Positions 53,274 to 62,270 are shown, numbered from the stretch's first letter. The stretch is 64,000 bases of DNA from Clostridiales bacterium COT073_COT-073 (GCA_003858485.1 RQYD01000012.1:16270-80269), one strand, 5' to 3'. Made by a program: numbers and translations. Notes: a model not told the origin generated them from the letters alone.

Positions 53274-55838
53274 TTATTTAAAGATTTGCAGTTTATCTTT
53301 TGGCACTGCTTCTCCAAAACGATCTCTCAGATAAACATCTCCACGCCGACCATCAATCGGCTGATAAGTAGGATCATATTGAACCTCGATATAATTTTCG
53401 TCGGCTGTAAAGAAATACTCCTGCGGTGTATTTTCGATCAAGCTAATTTCTAAAACAGTACTACTTCCAGAATCCCGAATTCTCTTAACAGTTACAAAGA
53501 AAGGATCGATCGCTTGATCTCTAACCTTAATTTTTAAGGAATCAGCCAGCAGGCTATAAGTATCATTTCTTTTATTAAAGATCAACCTCAGGGCTCCTTC
53601 TGGTCCTTTACTTAATCTTGCCATTAAGGTTGACTCATATTCTACTGCATCCACTTCAATATCATTCAAATAACTAAAGGTTTCATTTAACAGGCCTGAG
53701 TCTTGACTGATTTTTTCAGCAGTTAGCTCATTAAATGGAATTCGTTTAGGATTCAGGTTCGCCGGTGCATGATAGACAAATTTAGTTTTATTTCCAGCTA
53801 AAACATCAAATTCAACTACTTCAAAGCGGTAAAAAAGACTAGGCCGAATTTTATATTCACCAAGTAAATAATCTTCCTCTCCTTTAAAACCATTGACTCC
53901 CCAGCCCTTAAAGAATAATTTTGCCTTAGTCTGATCAGTACTGACAGCATATTCCACAAAGCCTGTGTCACTGTAAATTACATCTTCAGTAAAGCTATCA
54001 ATCCACTTGCCATTTTTGTCTTTTAAGCCCTTTTGATTGTTTTCATCTTTGGTATAAACAATTTTCAGATCTCCACCTGGAAAACTCTCTTCTCTCTCCA
54101 ACACCAATACCGATTTTTGATCTGAGTATTTATTTATGAATGCTTCATTCGGAATTTGAATAACTTTGGCTTTCCCGATTTCATGTAATACTCCATTACC
54201 ATCTTTGCACTTAAACATAGCCGAATCAAGGTCGGTATTACTAAACTGAATGGTACTATAGATCACCATCCGATTTCTCAGAAGATCTCTTTGGTCGATC
54301 AACGCCCGATAAGGATCTGATGGACCTGATGGGCCAGCCGGCTCCGGTGCAAATGTCAGTTTTTTAACATTGGTTGCCAATTCTGGTTTTTGCAAGCGTT
54401 CCTCAACGGATGCATTGGTGGCTACCAAATAAATCTTTGCTCTGCTGCTTAATCTGGTTACATCAATTTGCTCCGGTTCCCCATCCCGTGTTTGGACAAA
54501 GAATTTATCACCGGCAAATCCGGTGGGGGTTACGCCACGCAGCACTTGTTCTTTGGTAATACCATTATCTTCATCATAATAACTGGTAACTACATAAATG
54601 GAGGCGGCGGATACCGTGGTTAATTCCAGCATCCATTTATCACCATGCTTAACGATCTTCGGAGATCCGTCCGCTGTAAATTTGGGAGCACCCTCCGGAT
54701 CGGCCGGTTGCGGCTGTGGCTCAGGCTGCGGCTCCGGCTGCGGTGTCGGCACATAGCCGGAACTACTGTCCGAAGTAGTATCACTGGCTACTGCCGGAGT
54801 TTGCAAGACCTTATCATTTTGGGTAATTTTAACCGATTTATTATTAATGCTGACTTCGGCCTGAGCTTTCAGCACAACTTCATGGCCTTTAGGCACCTGC
54901 GGGCTGACATTGACTTTAGACAGTCCCTGATGACCATCAGCAATATTTTCTTCTTCTAAGATCGCCCCTGAGTTCAGTACTGTTTCCGCCACATCACTTT
55001 CCCCGCTGACATGGATCCGCACCTCACCATCTTCTTTTTCGACAATCAACTGACCCTCAACAATTACATCTTCCAAATAAACCGAGTAGCGGCCACCGCC
55101 ACGAACTACCAAATTTCCTTTAATTCTGGCTTTCTTTAAAGTAGCGGTACCCTTGCCCAGCGTTTTGGTGATTTCCACATTTTTATAAGTCCGGTATTTT
55201 AAAACCTGACCATCTCTGGCAATTTTTACATCCTGCGGATCAGCGGCTGTTGCCCCTAAAGTTTTTTCGACCATGGTAATGGCTTCACCTCTGGTCAGTT
55301 GACGTTTGGGTGCAAAGCTGCCATTGGGCATACCCTTGATCACTCCCTTTTCCACACATACATCAACTGCTTCAGCGGCCCAGTCAGCAATTTCTTTTTT
55401 ATCGGTAAATGCCGCTTGTCCCTTTGGTTTTCCGTAACCTTCAGCAGCAGCAATAATTTTGGCGGCCTGCTCTCTGGTCAGGATATCATTGGGCCGGAAT
55501 TCGGTAGCCGATACGCCATTAATATACCCGGCTTTTACTCCGGTTGCCACTTCCTGATAAAACCAATCGCCGGCTTTCACGTCAGTAAACTGGATCTCCT
55601 TGGTTTCTGTAAAGTTTAAGGAATGATTGATCAATTTAACAAATTCGGCCCGACTGATTCCGGCTTCCGGCCGAATGGTTCCATCCGGAAAACCGTTTAA
55701 ATACCCTTTTTTCAAGGCAGCGTTAATACTGCTTTTGGCCCAGTGTCCGGCATAATCATTGGCATAGACCTGTATGCCGCTAAAGACCGATAACACCATC
55801 ACCAGTGTTAATAATAATGATAATCCTCGTTTTTTCAT
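53274..55838 (-). CDS. SLH-domain envelope protein
   Basis: An 854-residue secreted protein. A signal peptide (KKRGLSLLLTLVMVLSVFSG) is followed by three SLH domains at about 28-70, 85-130 and 148-195 (YAGHWAKSSINAALKKGYL; DVKAGDWFYQEVATGVKAGY; DWAAEAVDVCVEKGVIKG) that anchor it to cell-wall polymer. A beta-rich region, a linker of PQPEPQPEPQPQ and a long C-terminal part without recognised domain complete it. I use the ATG at 55838 behind AAAGGATG. The open frame upstream runs through a repeat copy and is not real. Probably an S-layer or surface protein; a long leader suggests control after initiation. Confidence 0.87.
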   Translation of the reverse strand: MKKRGLSLLLTLVMVLSVFSGIQVYANDYAGHWAKSSINAALKKGYLNGFPDGTIRPEAGISRAEFVKLINHSLNFTETKEIQFTDVKAGDWFYQEVATGVKAGYINGVSATEFRPNDILTREQAAKIIAAAEGYGKPKGQAAFTDKKEIADWAAEAVDVCVEKGVIKGMPNGSFAPKRQLTRGEAITMVEKTLGATAADPQDVKIARDGQVLKYRTYKNVEITKTLGKGTATLKKARIKGNLVVRGGGRYSVYLEDVIVEGQLIVEKEDGEVRIHVSGESDVAETVLNSGAILEEENIADGHQGLSKVNVSPQVPKGHEVVLKAQAEVSINNKSVKITQNDKVLQTPAVASDTTSDSSSGYVPTPQPEPQPEPQPQPADPEGAPKFTADGSPKIVKHGDKWMLELTTVSAASIYVVTSYYDEDNGITKEQVLRGVTPTGFAGDKFFVQTRDGEPEQIDVTRLSSRAKIYLVATNASVEERLQKPELATNVKKLTFAPEPAGPSGPSDPYRALIDQRDLLRNRMVIYSTIQFSNTDLDSAMFKCKDGNGVLHEIGKAKVIQIPNEAFINKYSDQKSVLVLEREESFPGGDLKIVYTKDENNQKGLKDKNGKWIDSFTEDVIYSDTGFVEYAVSTDQTKAKLFFKGWGVNGFKGEEDYLLGEYKIRPSLFYRFEVVEFDVLAGNKTKFVYHAPANLNPKRIPFNELTAEKISQDSGLLNETFSYLNDIEVDAVEYESTLMARLSKGPEGALRLIFNKRNDTYSLLADSLKIKVRDQAIDPFFVTVKRIRDSGSSTVLEISLIENTPQEYFFTADENYIEVQYDPTYQPIDGRRGDVYLRDRFGEAVPKDKLQIFK

Positions 55839-55856
55839 ACTCTCATCCTTTCTTGT

Positions 55857-56040
55857 ACTCAACTTTCCCACCTTCCTTGGAACAGTCTTTTTTAGGCATC
55901 CACTGCCAAAACCTTTTCCTAGAAAAGTACAAAAGCAGTGTGTAACTGGCAGCAATCTTATCAAGTAAGCTGCGTAAGTAAAATCCAAATGCCCACTCCC
56001 TAAAACGGGAAAGTGCCAAAAAAGATGGAAAGTTAAGTTG
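55857..56040. repeat. Composite inverted-repeat element, degenerate copy E
   Basis: The left end ACTCAACTTTCCCAC carries a TTCCTTGGAA hairpin and GTCTTTTTTAGG; the right end GATGGAAAGTTAAGTTG is decayed. It lies within the predicted leader RNA of the SLH gene, 18 bases before its start codon. Confidence 0.7.
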
Positions 56041-56200
56041 ATTATTTTTATTTCCCGAGCTGTGTAGTTACCCTCCTAAATCCGGGAAAATAGTAACCTA
56101 TATTCTTTTGCCCCACATCGCCTATCGGCTGTTGTCCCTCTATATTTTCTGCCAGTAAGTCAAATACTATTGGCAGATTTCTGTTTAATTTTTTTAAACT
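56041..56200 (-). promoter_or_regulatory. Structured leader of SLH gene with possible pseudoknot
   Basis: The predicted minus-strand leader has a 7-bp hairpin TCTGCCA/TGGCAGA, a GCC-GATA-GGC hairpin, then two interleaved pairings: GTTAC (56093-56097) with GTAAC (56067-56071) and TTTCCCG (56083-56089) with CGGGAAA (56051-56057). The order a-b-a'-b' fits an H-type pseudoknot. I cannot match it to a known riboswitch class. Confidence 0.45.
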
Positions 56201-56206
56201 ATTTTT

Positions 56207-56212
56207 ATTATA
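56207..56212 (-). promoter_or_regulatory. -10 box of SLH gene promoter
   Basis: On the minus strand TGATATAAT gives an extended -10 box, with a weak TTTACT-like -35 about 16 bases upstream. It predicts a leader of roughly 360 bases. Confidence 0.55.
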
Positions 56213-56425
56213 TCACATTTTTAATATAAGTAAATGAAAAATTATTGAGAAGTTTACCCACCCGCAAACTCTGCCACTTCGTGCCATCCATATCTTCGCA
56301 GCCATCAAAGCGAAAATATATATTTTATTCTTTTTTTATAGAATTATAAAAAATCCTCTCCTGTATTCTTCTTTCGTTTCTTACTAGCATTTTTCTGAAA
56401 ATTATCGATAATAAATGAGGATATT

Positions 56426-56626
56426 ATGCACAATTTAAATCCAAACTTTACTTTTACTATTCGCAATAACTATACATTTAAAAAGTTATTCGCCGGTCCG
56501 GAAGGTAGGCTGGTTTTAAAAGAATTTGCAACAAGGAAGAACATCTGCAATTCGAAGCCGTTTTTCGCCATGAGTGTAATCTGTAGGCTAACTCATCCAC
56601 CACTGCCAGATGTGGCTGCCAAATAA
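56426..56626 (+). pseudogene. N-terminal fragment of Rpn / PD-(D/E)XK transposase-like protein
   Basis: A 66-codon frame beginning MHNLNPNFTFTIRNNYTFKK and continuing LFAGPEGRLVLKEFA, which is the usual start of Rpn-family nucleases (NDYAFKKLFG type). The frame then diverges and stops inside the peptidase gene on the other strand. A relic, not a functional gene. Confidence 0.6.
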
Positions 56627-57151
56627 ATATGCCAGGTAAATACCGGCCCCTAAAAAAGGACCAAAGGGGATGGGTGTGTCTCGCCTGATTTTTTTAGTCA
56701 GCAGCAAAACCAGCCCAATGATTGAAGCCAGTATCGAAGCCAGGGCTAAAGCAATAAAAACATCCCGTAGTCCCAGGCACAATCCGGCCAAAGCCATCAG
56801 CTTAATATCACCGCCGCCAAGATTCCCTCCACTAATAATCGCAATCAGCAGCAGTAACCCGCCCATCAGTAAAAAGCCCGACAAATAGGAAAGATGATTT
56901 GGCCAGTCCAGTCCCAGCCGAAGCAGACCCAGAGCTAAAAAATAAAGTAAGACCGAATTGGGGATCTCCTGCTTTTTCATATCAATTTCTGCCATTACCA
57001 AAACGCCAATCAGCAGCAAAATACCATATAGCATGTGTAGCGGACGTGGGATCAAATATCGGGCCGGCAGCTGATAGCGCCAAAACAAAACTCGCATCCC
57101 CAGAGCCAATGCCAGAAATTGCCAAAAAAATTTTAAAAAATAGTTTTTCAT
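56588..57151 (-). CDS. Prepilin peptidase, A24 family (short form)
   Basis: A 187-residue membrane aspartyl protease with about six helices. The catalytic aspartates are in AEIDMKKQEIPNS near 54 and GGGDIKLMALAG near 110. It lacks the N-terminal zinc/methyltransferase domain of full PilD, as in short archaeal-like or Tad-type CpaA enzymes. I use the ATG at 57151 behind AAGGGA. No pilin genes are near, so it serves pilin or competence genes elsewhere. Confidence 0.82.
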   Translation of the reverse strand: MKNYFLKFFWQFLALALGMRVLFWRYQLPARYLIPRPLHMLYGILLLIGVLVMAEIDMKKQEIPNSVLLYFLALGLLRLGLDWPNHLSYLSGFLLMGGLLLLIAIISGGNLGGGDIKLMALAGLCLGLRDVFIALALASILASIIGLVLLLTKKIRRDTPIPFGPFLGAGIYLAYLFGSHIWQWWMS

Positions 57152-57337
57152 GGACTTCCCTTCGTGATTTTCTTGGATTTGTTTATAGCAAAGCCATTTT
57201 TCTCTTGCCATTGTGCATTTCTTCAAAAACCAAAATCCGCTCAATAGCTTGACAACGCCTTTTCTCCTAATTATTTTATCATAAAATGCTATGACTGCAA
57301 ATATAAATCATGAATCAAAATTACACTTGATAATATA

Positions 57338-57571
57338 TTAACTCAACTTTCCCACAGTCTTTTTTGGCCCTATCCCGCTTCAGGGAGCAGACACATGGGT
57401 TCCCCGCTATCGCGATTTACTCCGTAAACGCTGTCGCGGCACATGCCTTTCGCCACTTACTGCGTAAGATGGCTTGCGGTTACACCCTGCTTTCGCAACT
57501 TACTTCGTAAGATTGCTTTCGCAGCGCATGCCTAAAAAAGACTGTTCCAAGGAACGTGGGAAAGTTGAGAT
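57338..57571. repeat. Composite inverted-repeat element, copy F
   Basis: A 234-bp copy with intact termini and the GTTCCAAGGAAC mini-hairpin next to the right end (as CTGTTCCAAGGAACGTGGG). The interior holds about three hairpin units, one mutated to CGCGATTTACTCCGTAA. Confidence 0.87.
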
Positions 57572-57575
57572 ATTA

Positions 57576-57868
57576 AGTTATCTTGGTAATAGGTTGAGAT
57601 TGCTCATACTCTAGCTTGCTAGCGATATGGGCAATCTCAATCTATTACCTTCACGATTTATTTTAATAACTTATCTTGATAATACATTATGTTTACTCAT
57701 ACTCAAACTTACCGGTGATATGGGCAATCTCAACCTATTACTTCCATGATTTATTCTAATAACTTATCTTGATAATACATTATGTTTACTCATACTCAAA
57801 CTTACCGGCGATATGGGCAATCTCAACCTATGTTTCTCCACGATTTACTTTCGTAATTTATCTTGGTA
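57576..57868. repeat. Tandem 93-bp units each holding an inverted repeat
   Basis: Three units in a row with a period of about 93 bases; CTTATCTTGATAATACATTA starts the second at 57670 and the third at 57763. Each carries a variant of GAGATTGCTCATA...TATGGGCAATCTC. The first keeps the inner CTAGCTTGCTAG stem; in the second and third the left arm has changed to TATGTTTACTCATA and pairs poorly. Confidence 0.75.
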
Positions 57869-57892
57869 ATTTATCATAGCAGCTTATCTTAA

Positions 57893-58052
57893 TAACTCAA
57901 CTTTCCCACAGTCTTTTTTGGCTCTATCCCGCTCCAGGGAGCGGGCACATGGGTTCCACTTTCGCAACTTGCTTCGCAAAGTTGCTTTCGTTCTCACCCA
58001 TTTAACGAGCCTAAAAAAGACTGTTTCTAGAAACGTGGGAAAGTTGAGTTAA
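57893..58052. repeat. Composite inverted-repeat element, copy G
   Basis: A 160-bp copy with intact ends and a single internal hairpin unit (CGCAACTTGCTTCGCAAAGTTGC). It interrupts the array of 93-bp type inverted repeats, lying between its third and fourth members. Confidence 0.87.
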
Positions 58053-58054
58053 TA

Positions 58055-58111
58055 ATATGTTGAGTTTGCTCATACTCTAGCTTGCTAGCGATATGAGCAA
58101 ACTCAACATAT
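58055..58111. repeat. Perfect 20-bp stem with inner stem-loop
   Basis: ATATGTTGAGTTTGCTCATA and its exact complement enclose CTCTAGCTTGCTAGCGA, in which CTAGC/GCTAG forms a second stem. It is the best-preserved member of the array at 57576-57868. Compensatory changes relative to the first unit keep the pairing (GAGTTTGC/GCAAACTC against GAGATTGC/GCAATCTC). Confidence 0.85.
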
Positions 58112-58164
58112 TTATTATCTCCATAATTTACTTTAATAGCCTATCATCCTGGCTTTGCATTCAA

Positions 58165-58198
58165 AAATAAACCGCTGTTTAAAATGCGGTTTATTTTT
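58165..58198. terminator. Bidirectional terminator after tetR
   Basis: AAATAAACCGC and GCGGTTTATTT pair over 11 bp with T-runs on both strands. It lies nine bases beyond the tetR stop codon. Confidence 0.8.
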
Positions 58199-58206
58199 AG
58201 TGCTGA

Positions 58207-58779
58207 TTATAGGGATTCCACTCCCTTGTAATAACACCTTGCAATAAGTTTTAGCATATCTTTTGCCCACTTTTCACTTTGATAGTGCCTTGCTATTTCA
58301 AGAAGCCCCTCAGTAAAGTTACTGGCTAAAATATGGGCAAGCATTGGATCATATTCCTCTTTCGATTGTCTTTTTAAACTTACTTCAATATGAACCTGCA
58401 TTTGCGATATGAGTTTTTGTTTTGCTTCTGTATGCTTTGTACCTGAGCTTTTATCCATTAAAATAATTAACTTCTTACGCTCTTTTAAAAGTTCATGAAT
58501 ATAATTTTCTCCAACTTCATCAAACCTTTCAGAAGCAGAACCTTTTTCCAAAGATTCTTCCTCATTAAAAGCTGACTCGAAGTTTATATAAACAGAACTT
58601 ACTGCTGCATCAAACAAAACTTCCTTGTTTTTGAAATAGGTATAAATGAGTGCCACAGGAATATCTGCTTCTTTTGCAATTTCTGTTAATTTGGCACCTC
58701 TATAATCCTTTTTATAAAATACTTTTTCTGCTGCTTCGAGTATTCTATTTCTAACTTCTTCTTTCAATACTTGTGCCAT
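58207..58779 (-). CDS. TetR/AcrR family regulator
   Basis: A 190-residue regulator with an N-terminal helix-turn-helix (residues about 10-55; KLTEIAKEADIPVALIYTYFKNKEVLF) and a helical ligand domain. The ATG follows AAAGAGG. A broken copy of its first half lies at 63421-63690, in the same orientation on the other side of the immunity-like gene block, so the block is framed by tetR sequences. Ligand unknown. Confidence 0.9.
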   Translation of the reverse strand: MAQVLKEEVRNRILEAAEKVFYKKDYRGAKLTEIAKEADIPVALIYTYFKNKEVLFDAAVSSVYINFESAFNEEESLEKGSASERFDEVGENYIHELLKERKKLIILMDKSSGTKHTEAKQKLISQMQVHIEVSLKRQSKEEYDPMLAHILASNFTEGLLEIARHYQSEKWAKDMLKLIARCYYKGVESL

Positions 58780-58800
58780 ATCATACCTCTTTCTATATCA

Positions 58801-59008
58801 ATACTAAATTTCTATTTAATCATAAATCAAAATCCAGTATTCTCCAATATGCCTTTAATTATTTATTTGCTATTATACTCTTATAGTGCCCCTGATCTTT
58901 TCAAACTCTTTAGTTTTTCCTATGCTATAGTCCTCGTTCTTAAGTTTTATAGGCATGATTTCGCTACTTATTTCATCTTTATTCTGAAATTAGATGTCTT
59001 GTCTCAAG
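58801..59008. other. Short spacer between tetR and immunity genes
   Basis: About 200 AT-rich bases between the tetR start and the PoNi gene end. It should carry the tetR promoter. I see no terminator or gene. Confidence 0.3.
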
Positions 59009-59782
59009 TCATACAAATTCATGATGCAGCATGTCATAAGGATAGTATTGTAATTCCTTCCAATCACTATCTTCCAATTTGAATATCTTAACCAATGCAC
59101 CACTTTCAAAACTCCAATAACCGTCATGAGGAAAGTCTTTGCTCTTTTCCGTAACAATATGGTCATTGTACCAAACTTCATCACTATTTCCCCTGTACCA
59201 CTTCTTTTTCAGATATTCGAGTAACAAAGTTTCTGACCTCTTCAAATCACCACTCTCTGCTGAAGTAATCACTTGTTCCAAAAATGCATAGGGACGTTTC
59301 CATAAAAATGTTTCATTGTTTCTCTCCCATGATGAAATGCGAGAATGCATTAAAAAATCTACGAGATAGTCATTTAGTTTATCTTGTTTTATCCGGTCTC
59401 CCAACCTATAGAAAACCTCATCTTCCATATCAAAAATAATTGCTATCGAAAGTAACCAAAGGAAACTTGCATAATCCGTATTGAGATTCTTATTGGTATG
59501 AAATAGCGCCTCTATAGACTTTAAATATTCCGATTTTACTTCACCAATTTCCATCCCGACAGAATAAGTCGCCAATAGCAGACTAATCCGATTCAAAAAA
59601 ATACTCCTTTGAAATCCCTCTATTACTTCCATATTCGTTACATTCGGATGCATTTGTATTCCTTGCAATTCACTTTGCTTCAATTCCTCTATTTCTCTAT
59701 TCCAGTTATCAATTGTTCTTTTGTAATAATTGATATTATCAAGGTATCTTTCTTCTGTGTTTCGTTTATCTCTAAGCTTCAT
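59009..59782 (-). CDS. PoNi-type immunity protein (DUF1910/DUF1911)
   Basis: A 257-residue helical protein. The N-terminal part (KRNTEERYLDNINYYKRTI) matches the PoNi_N (DUF1910) start, and the C-terminal GYWSFESGALVKIF followed by YYPYDMLHHE matches DUF1911. Such proteins neutralise PoNe-family DNase toxins delivered by type VI or type VII systems. I use the ATG at 59782, eight bases after GGAGG, over one at 59809 without a ribosome site. No PoNe toxin gene is in the window, so this is an orphan immunity gene here. Confidence 0.8.
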   Translation of the reverse strand: MKLRDKRNTEERYLDNINYYKRTIDNWNREIEELKQSELQGIQMHPNVTNMEVIEGFQRSIFLNRISLLLATYSVGMEIGEVKSEYLKSIEALFHTNKNLNTDYASFLWLLSIAIIFDMEDEVFYRLGDRIKQDKLNDYLVDFLMHSRISSWERNNETFLWKRPYAFLEQVITSAESGDLKRSETLLLEYLKKKWYRGNSDEVWYNDHIVTEKSKDFPHDGYWSFESGALVKIFKLEDSDWKELQYYPYDMLHHEFV

Positions 59783-59836
59783 GATTGCTTCCTCCACATC
59801 TTGCTTCATTTATAATTTCTAATTTATTGAAGAAGG

Positions 59837-60265
59837 TTATTTCCTTGATTTATAAAACTCCTTATACTTGAGATCATCAAACTCAAAATATCGATACCCT
59901 ACTCCCTTTTGTTTTATAAGGTTTTTCCACAATTCAAAAGCTTCCTCCAAGTTTCCGATTTCAAATTCATACTTTGCTTTGATATGCTCCATCTCAAAAT
60001 CATACAAATGCAGTTCATCATTGTTTTGTATCATTCTATCCAACCAACATTTTGCATTCTTCATATCACCAGTTTTCAAAGCATGGTCAAAAACCATTTT
60101 TGCATAGTTATATCCTTGATTCCACTTTGCTCCCGACTCCGGAAATGCCTGCCATCCTTGTTTCGCAATAGCAAATCCTTCCTCCATCCGCTTTTCATTG
60201 AATTTACCGACAGCATCCCTACCATAAGCAACAACCAAAGCATATCTTTCGTCATCTAATAACAT
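59837..60265 (-). CDS. Small TPR-like protein, probable immunity-type
   Basis: A 142-residue, mostly helical protein. WNQGYNYAKMVFDHALKTGD near 47-66, AKCWLDRMIQNN near 70 and AKYEFEIGNLEEAFELWKNL near 95-114 read as degenerate TPR pairs. No catalytic motif. Its place directly after (upstream in transcription of) the PoNi gene and its composition suggest an immunity protein for an unknown toxin. Not certain. Confidence 0.55.
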   Translation of the reverse strand: MLLDDERYALVVAYGRDAVGKFNEKRMEEGFAIAKQGWQAFPESGAKWNQGYNYAKMVFDHALKTGDMKNAKCWLDRMIQNNDELHLYDFEMEHIKAKYEFEIGNLEEAFELWKNLIKQKGVGYRYFEFDDLKYKEFYKSRK

Positions 60266-60336
60266 ATTCCAATCTCTCCTCTATTTTTGTTGTTATTTTC
60301 TGTATCAATTAACCCTACTAGGATTTTGGGCTCTCA

Positions 60337-61305
60337 TTATCCTATTCTACAAAGTGCAATTTCTTTTAGTCCTCTGTCATAAAGAGAGGTAATGCAAATA
60401 TCCCCACTGATATTTTGTACCTGATGTTTTGTCATTCCTCTTGGAAGCCCGATATCAAAATACTCCCTTGTATTAAGCGAAAAAAGTCTTTGTTTTCCCT
60501 TCCAGCCATCATTTTTGAAAAGAGGTGTCATAATTACATAGGCAGAATCCGTAAACAGTGCATTCACTCCTCCTTTTTTATCTAATCGTTTCAGATTATC
60601 CGATTCCAAAACCACTTCCATTACCCTTCCATCCGCACAAATCTTTGCAAGTGCATAATAATCCATGCCCCATTTATTGACAGAGGTTGTGCTTTCTCCA
60701 GAGATAAAAGCATAGAGTTCCCCGTTTGATATTTTTAAACTATCTATTTTGGGCATATCATCCGTTTCAGAATCATGATGCGTAAATGCTGTTTTATCTA
60801 TCATGGAAAAAGATTTCCATTCCGCTTGCTTTGTTTTGGCATCAAACTCCAGAAGAGCAAAACATCTGGCAGCTCCATAATATACTTTATCCTCAAAGCA
60901 AACCGGAATCAAAGAACTGTCCGACACCACCTGAAAATACCTCTGCTGTGCTTTTTGGGGAATGATGTTTTTCAAGTCTGTAGTGCTATTTCTAATCAAT
61001 ATCCTCTCCGGCGAAGAAAAATCACCGGTATAGTATTCAAGCTCCTGTCCCTTTTTTAAGATTCCAAATCCTTCTCCGGTACAGAAAAGGACAGGGTAAT
61101 TTCTTCCATCATCGGAACAGTCGAGAACTTCCACCTTCCTGATTCCTAAAGACGACAGTACAAGAACACAATATTTGTCACAATCCTCCTCTTCACTTGT
61201 CAAAATCAACGCCCTTCCATCAGAAAGGAATGATGAGCTGTGTACAAAACTGTACTTCTTGTCTAGTTCCCACTTTTGTAAAAGGCTCCATTTCAACTTC
61301 TCCAC
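60337..61305 (-). CDS. Uncharacterised beta-propeller-like protein
   Basis: A 322-residue protein made of repeated beta-strand stretches with alternating hydrophobic residues, such as GRALILTSEEED, FQVVSDSSLIPVCFEDKVYY, NGELYAFISGES, which suggest a beta-propeller. No signal peptide. The GTG start at 61305 follows AGGAGG. It sits 11 bp after the end of the neighbouring gene, so they are co-transcribed. No family recognised; immunity or binding role inferred from context only. Confidence 0.5.
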   Translation of the reverse strand: MEKLKWSLLQKWELDKKYSFVHSSSFLSDGRALILTSEEEDCDKYCVLVLSSLGIRKVEVLDCSDDGRNYPVLFCTGEGFGILKKGQELEYYTGDFSSPERILIRNSTTDLKNIIPQKAQQRYFQVVSDSSLIPVCFEDKVYYGAARCFALLEFDAKTKQAEWKSFSMIDKTAFTHHDSETDDMPKIDSLKISNGELYAFISGESTTSVNKWGMDYYALAKICADGRVMEVVLESDNLKRLDKKGGVNALFTDSAYVIMTPLFKNDGWKGKQRLFSLNTREYFDIGLPRGMTKHQVQNISGDICITSLYDRGLKEIALCRIG

Positions 61306-61316
61306 TATATTACCTC

Positions 61317-62270
61317 CTATCTACTCAAGTCCTTAGTAAATTTCTCTGCATCTATCATAAGCTTTCGATTCACATTTATGAAATGAATCATCGGCAGAGA
61401 ACTTTGTAAAATACGATTTGCATCACTTAGTTTTTCCGGATATTCATAGAACGGCTTTCCCTTTGGAAAATTATTTTTTTGTTGCCACACTTCAAATTCC
61501 TTCAGAAAACATTTATGTGTTGGACATTTGATTTTTTCAAACAGGCTTTCATCAAAAAGTCTTACTGAGCGATATAAACCATGTATCTGAGGAACGAAAC
61601 ATTTGTCAATTTTTTTGATGGGATATCCTTGCTTTTGATATGCTTCACAAAGTTTTTGCAAAGACTCCCCGATTCCGTCCACGTCTTTTGCTGCAACAAA
61701 AAGGAAAAATCGAACATAAGATTCCTCTAATCCGGTCAGTTTCTTCTTTGTTAAGAAGGATTCGGCTTTCGATATGGATTCTTCCAATTTTTTACTATCC
61801 TTATAATAAATCGAATAGAGCAGGTTGATTGCATTATCCGTATAGGAAGTTCCCTGAAGTAATGGTAATGCAGGGGGAACGAAGGACTTAATCACCTCAA
61901 AATCATTACATGCAAAGCAGGTAAATATGCCTTCTATAATGCTTCCCCCATAAGCACCGCTATGCATCACTCCTCCCTCCAGCAAATCAACTCTGCCATT
62001 TTGCCAAATCGCATTGTTCAACCCCTCAAAACTACCTTCACAAAAAGCAGAATAATAACCAAAATAGCGAATTCTCTCAAGAATAAGCTGAATATATAGT
62101 TTTATTTTTTCTCTCCTGTAAAAATCGTCGCCACCTTCTTTCAGATGCTCGTCAAAAATCTTTTGATTCATCTCTTCAAATTCCTGCCAATTTTGTGGAT
62201 GAGCATATTCTCCCCATTTTTGATAATATTCCTCCCTCATCTTTTGATATAATTTGATGTATTCTTTCAT
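61317..62270 (-). CDS. Helical protein, possibly Imm49-like
   Basis: A 317-residue helical protein. The central segment (TDNAINLLYSIYYKDSKKLE, then VRFFLFVAAKDVDGIGESL) and length recall immunity proteins of the Imm49 type, but I cannot confirm this by eye. No signal or membrane segment. It has only a weak ribosome site (GGATTGATAA). Located in the probable immunity block. Confidence 0.45.
   Translation of the reverse strand: MKEYIKLYQKMREEYYQKWGEYAHPQNWQEFEEMNQKIFDEHLKEGGDDFYRREKIKLYIQLILERIRYFGYYSAFCEGSFEGLNNAIWQNGRVDLLEGGVMHSGAYGGSIIEGIFTCFACNDFEVIKSFVPPALPLLQGTSYTDNAINLLYSIYYKDSKKLEESISKAESFLTKKKLTGLEESYVRFFLFVAAKDVDGIGESLQKLCEAYQKQGYPIKKIDKCFVPQIHGLYRSVRLFDESLFEKIKCPTHKCFLKEFEVWQQKNNFPKGKPFYEYPEKLSDANRILQSSLPMIHFINVNRKLMIDAEKFTKDLSR

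Noticed and set aside
55839..55988. N-terminal extension of the SLH protein
   Set aside because: It would precede the signal peptide and is translated from a repeat copy; the ATG at 55838 has a ribosome site and begins the signal peptide.
56041..56200. Cyclic di-GMP riboswitch upstream of SLH gene
   Set aside because: The conserved cores of the type I and type II classes that I know were not found, so only an unassigned structured leader is claimed.
57576..58111. CRISPR-like array
   Set aside because: Units are about 93 bp with internal inverted repeats and no unique spacers of uniform size; no cas genes.
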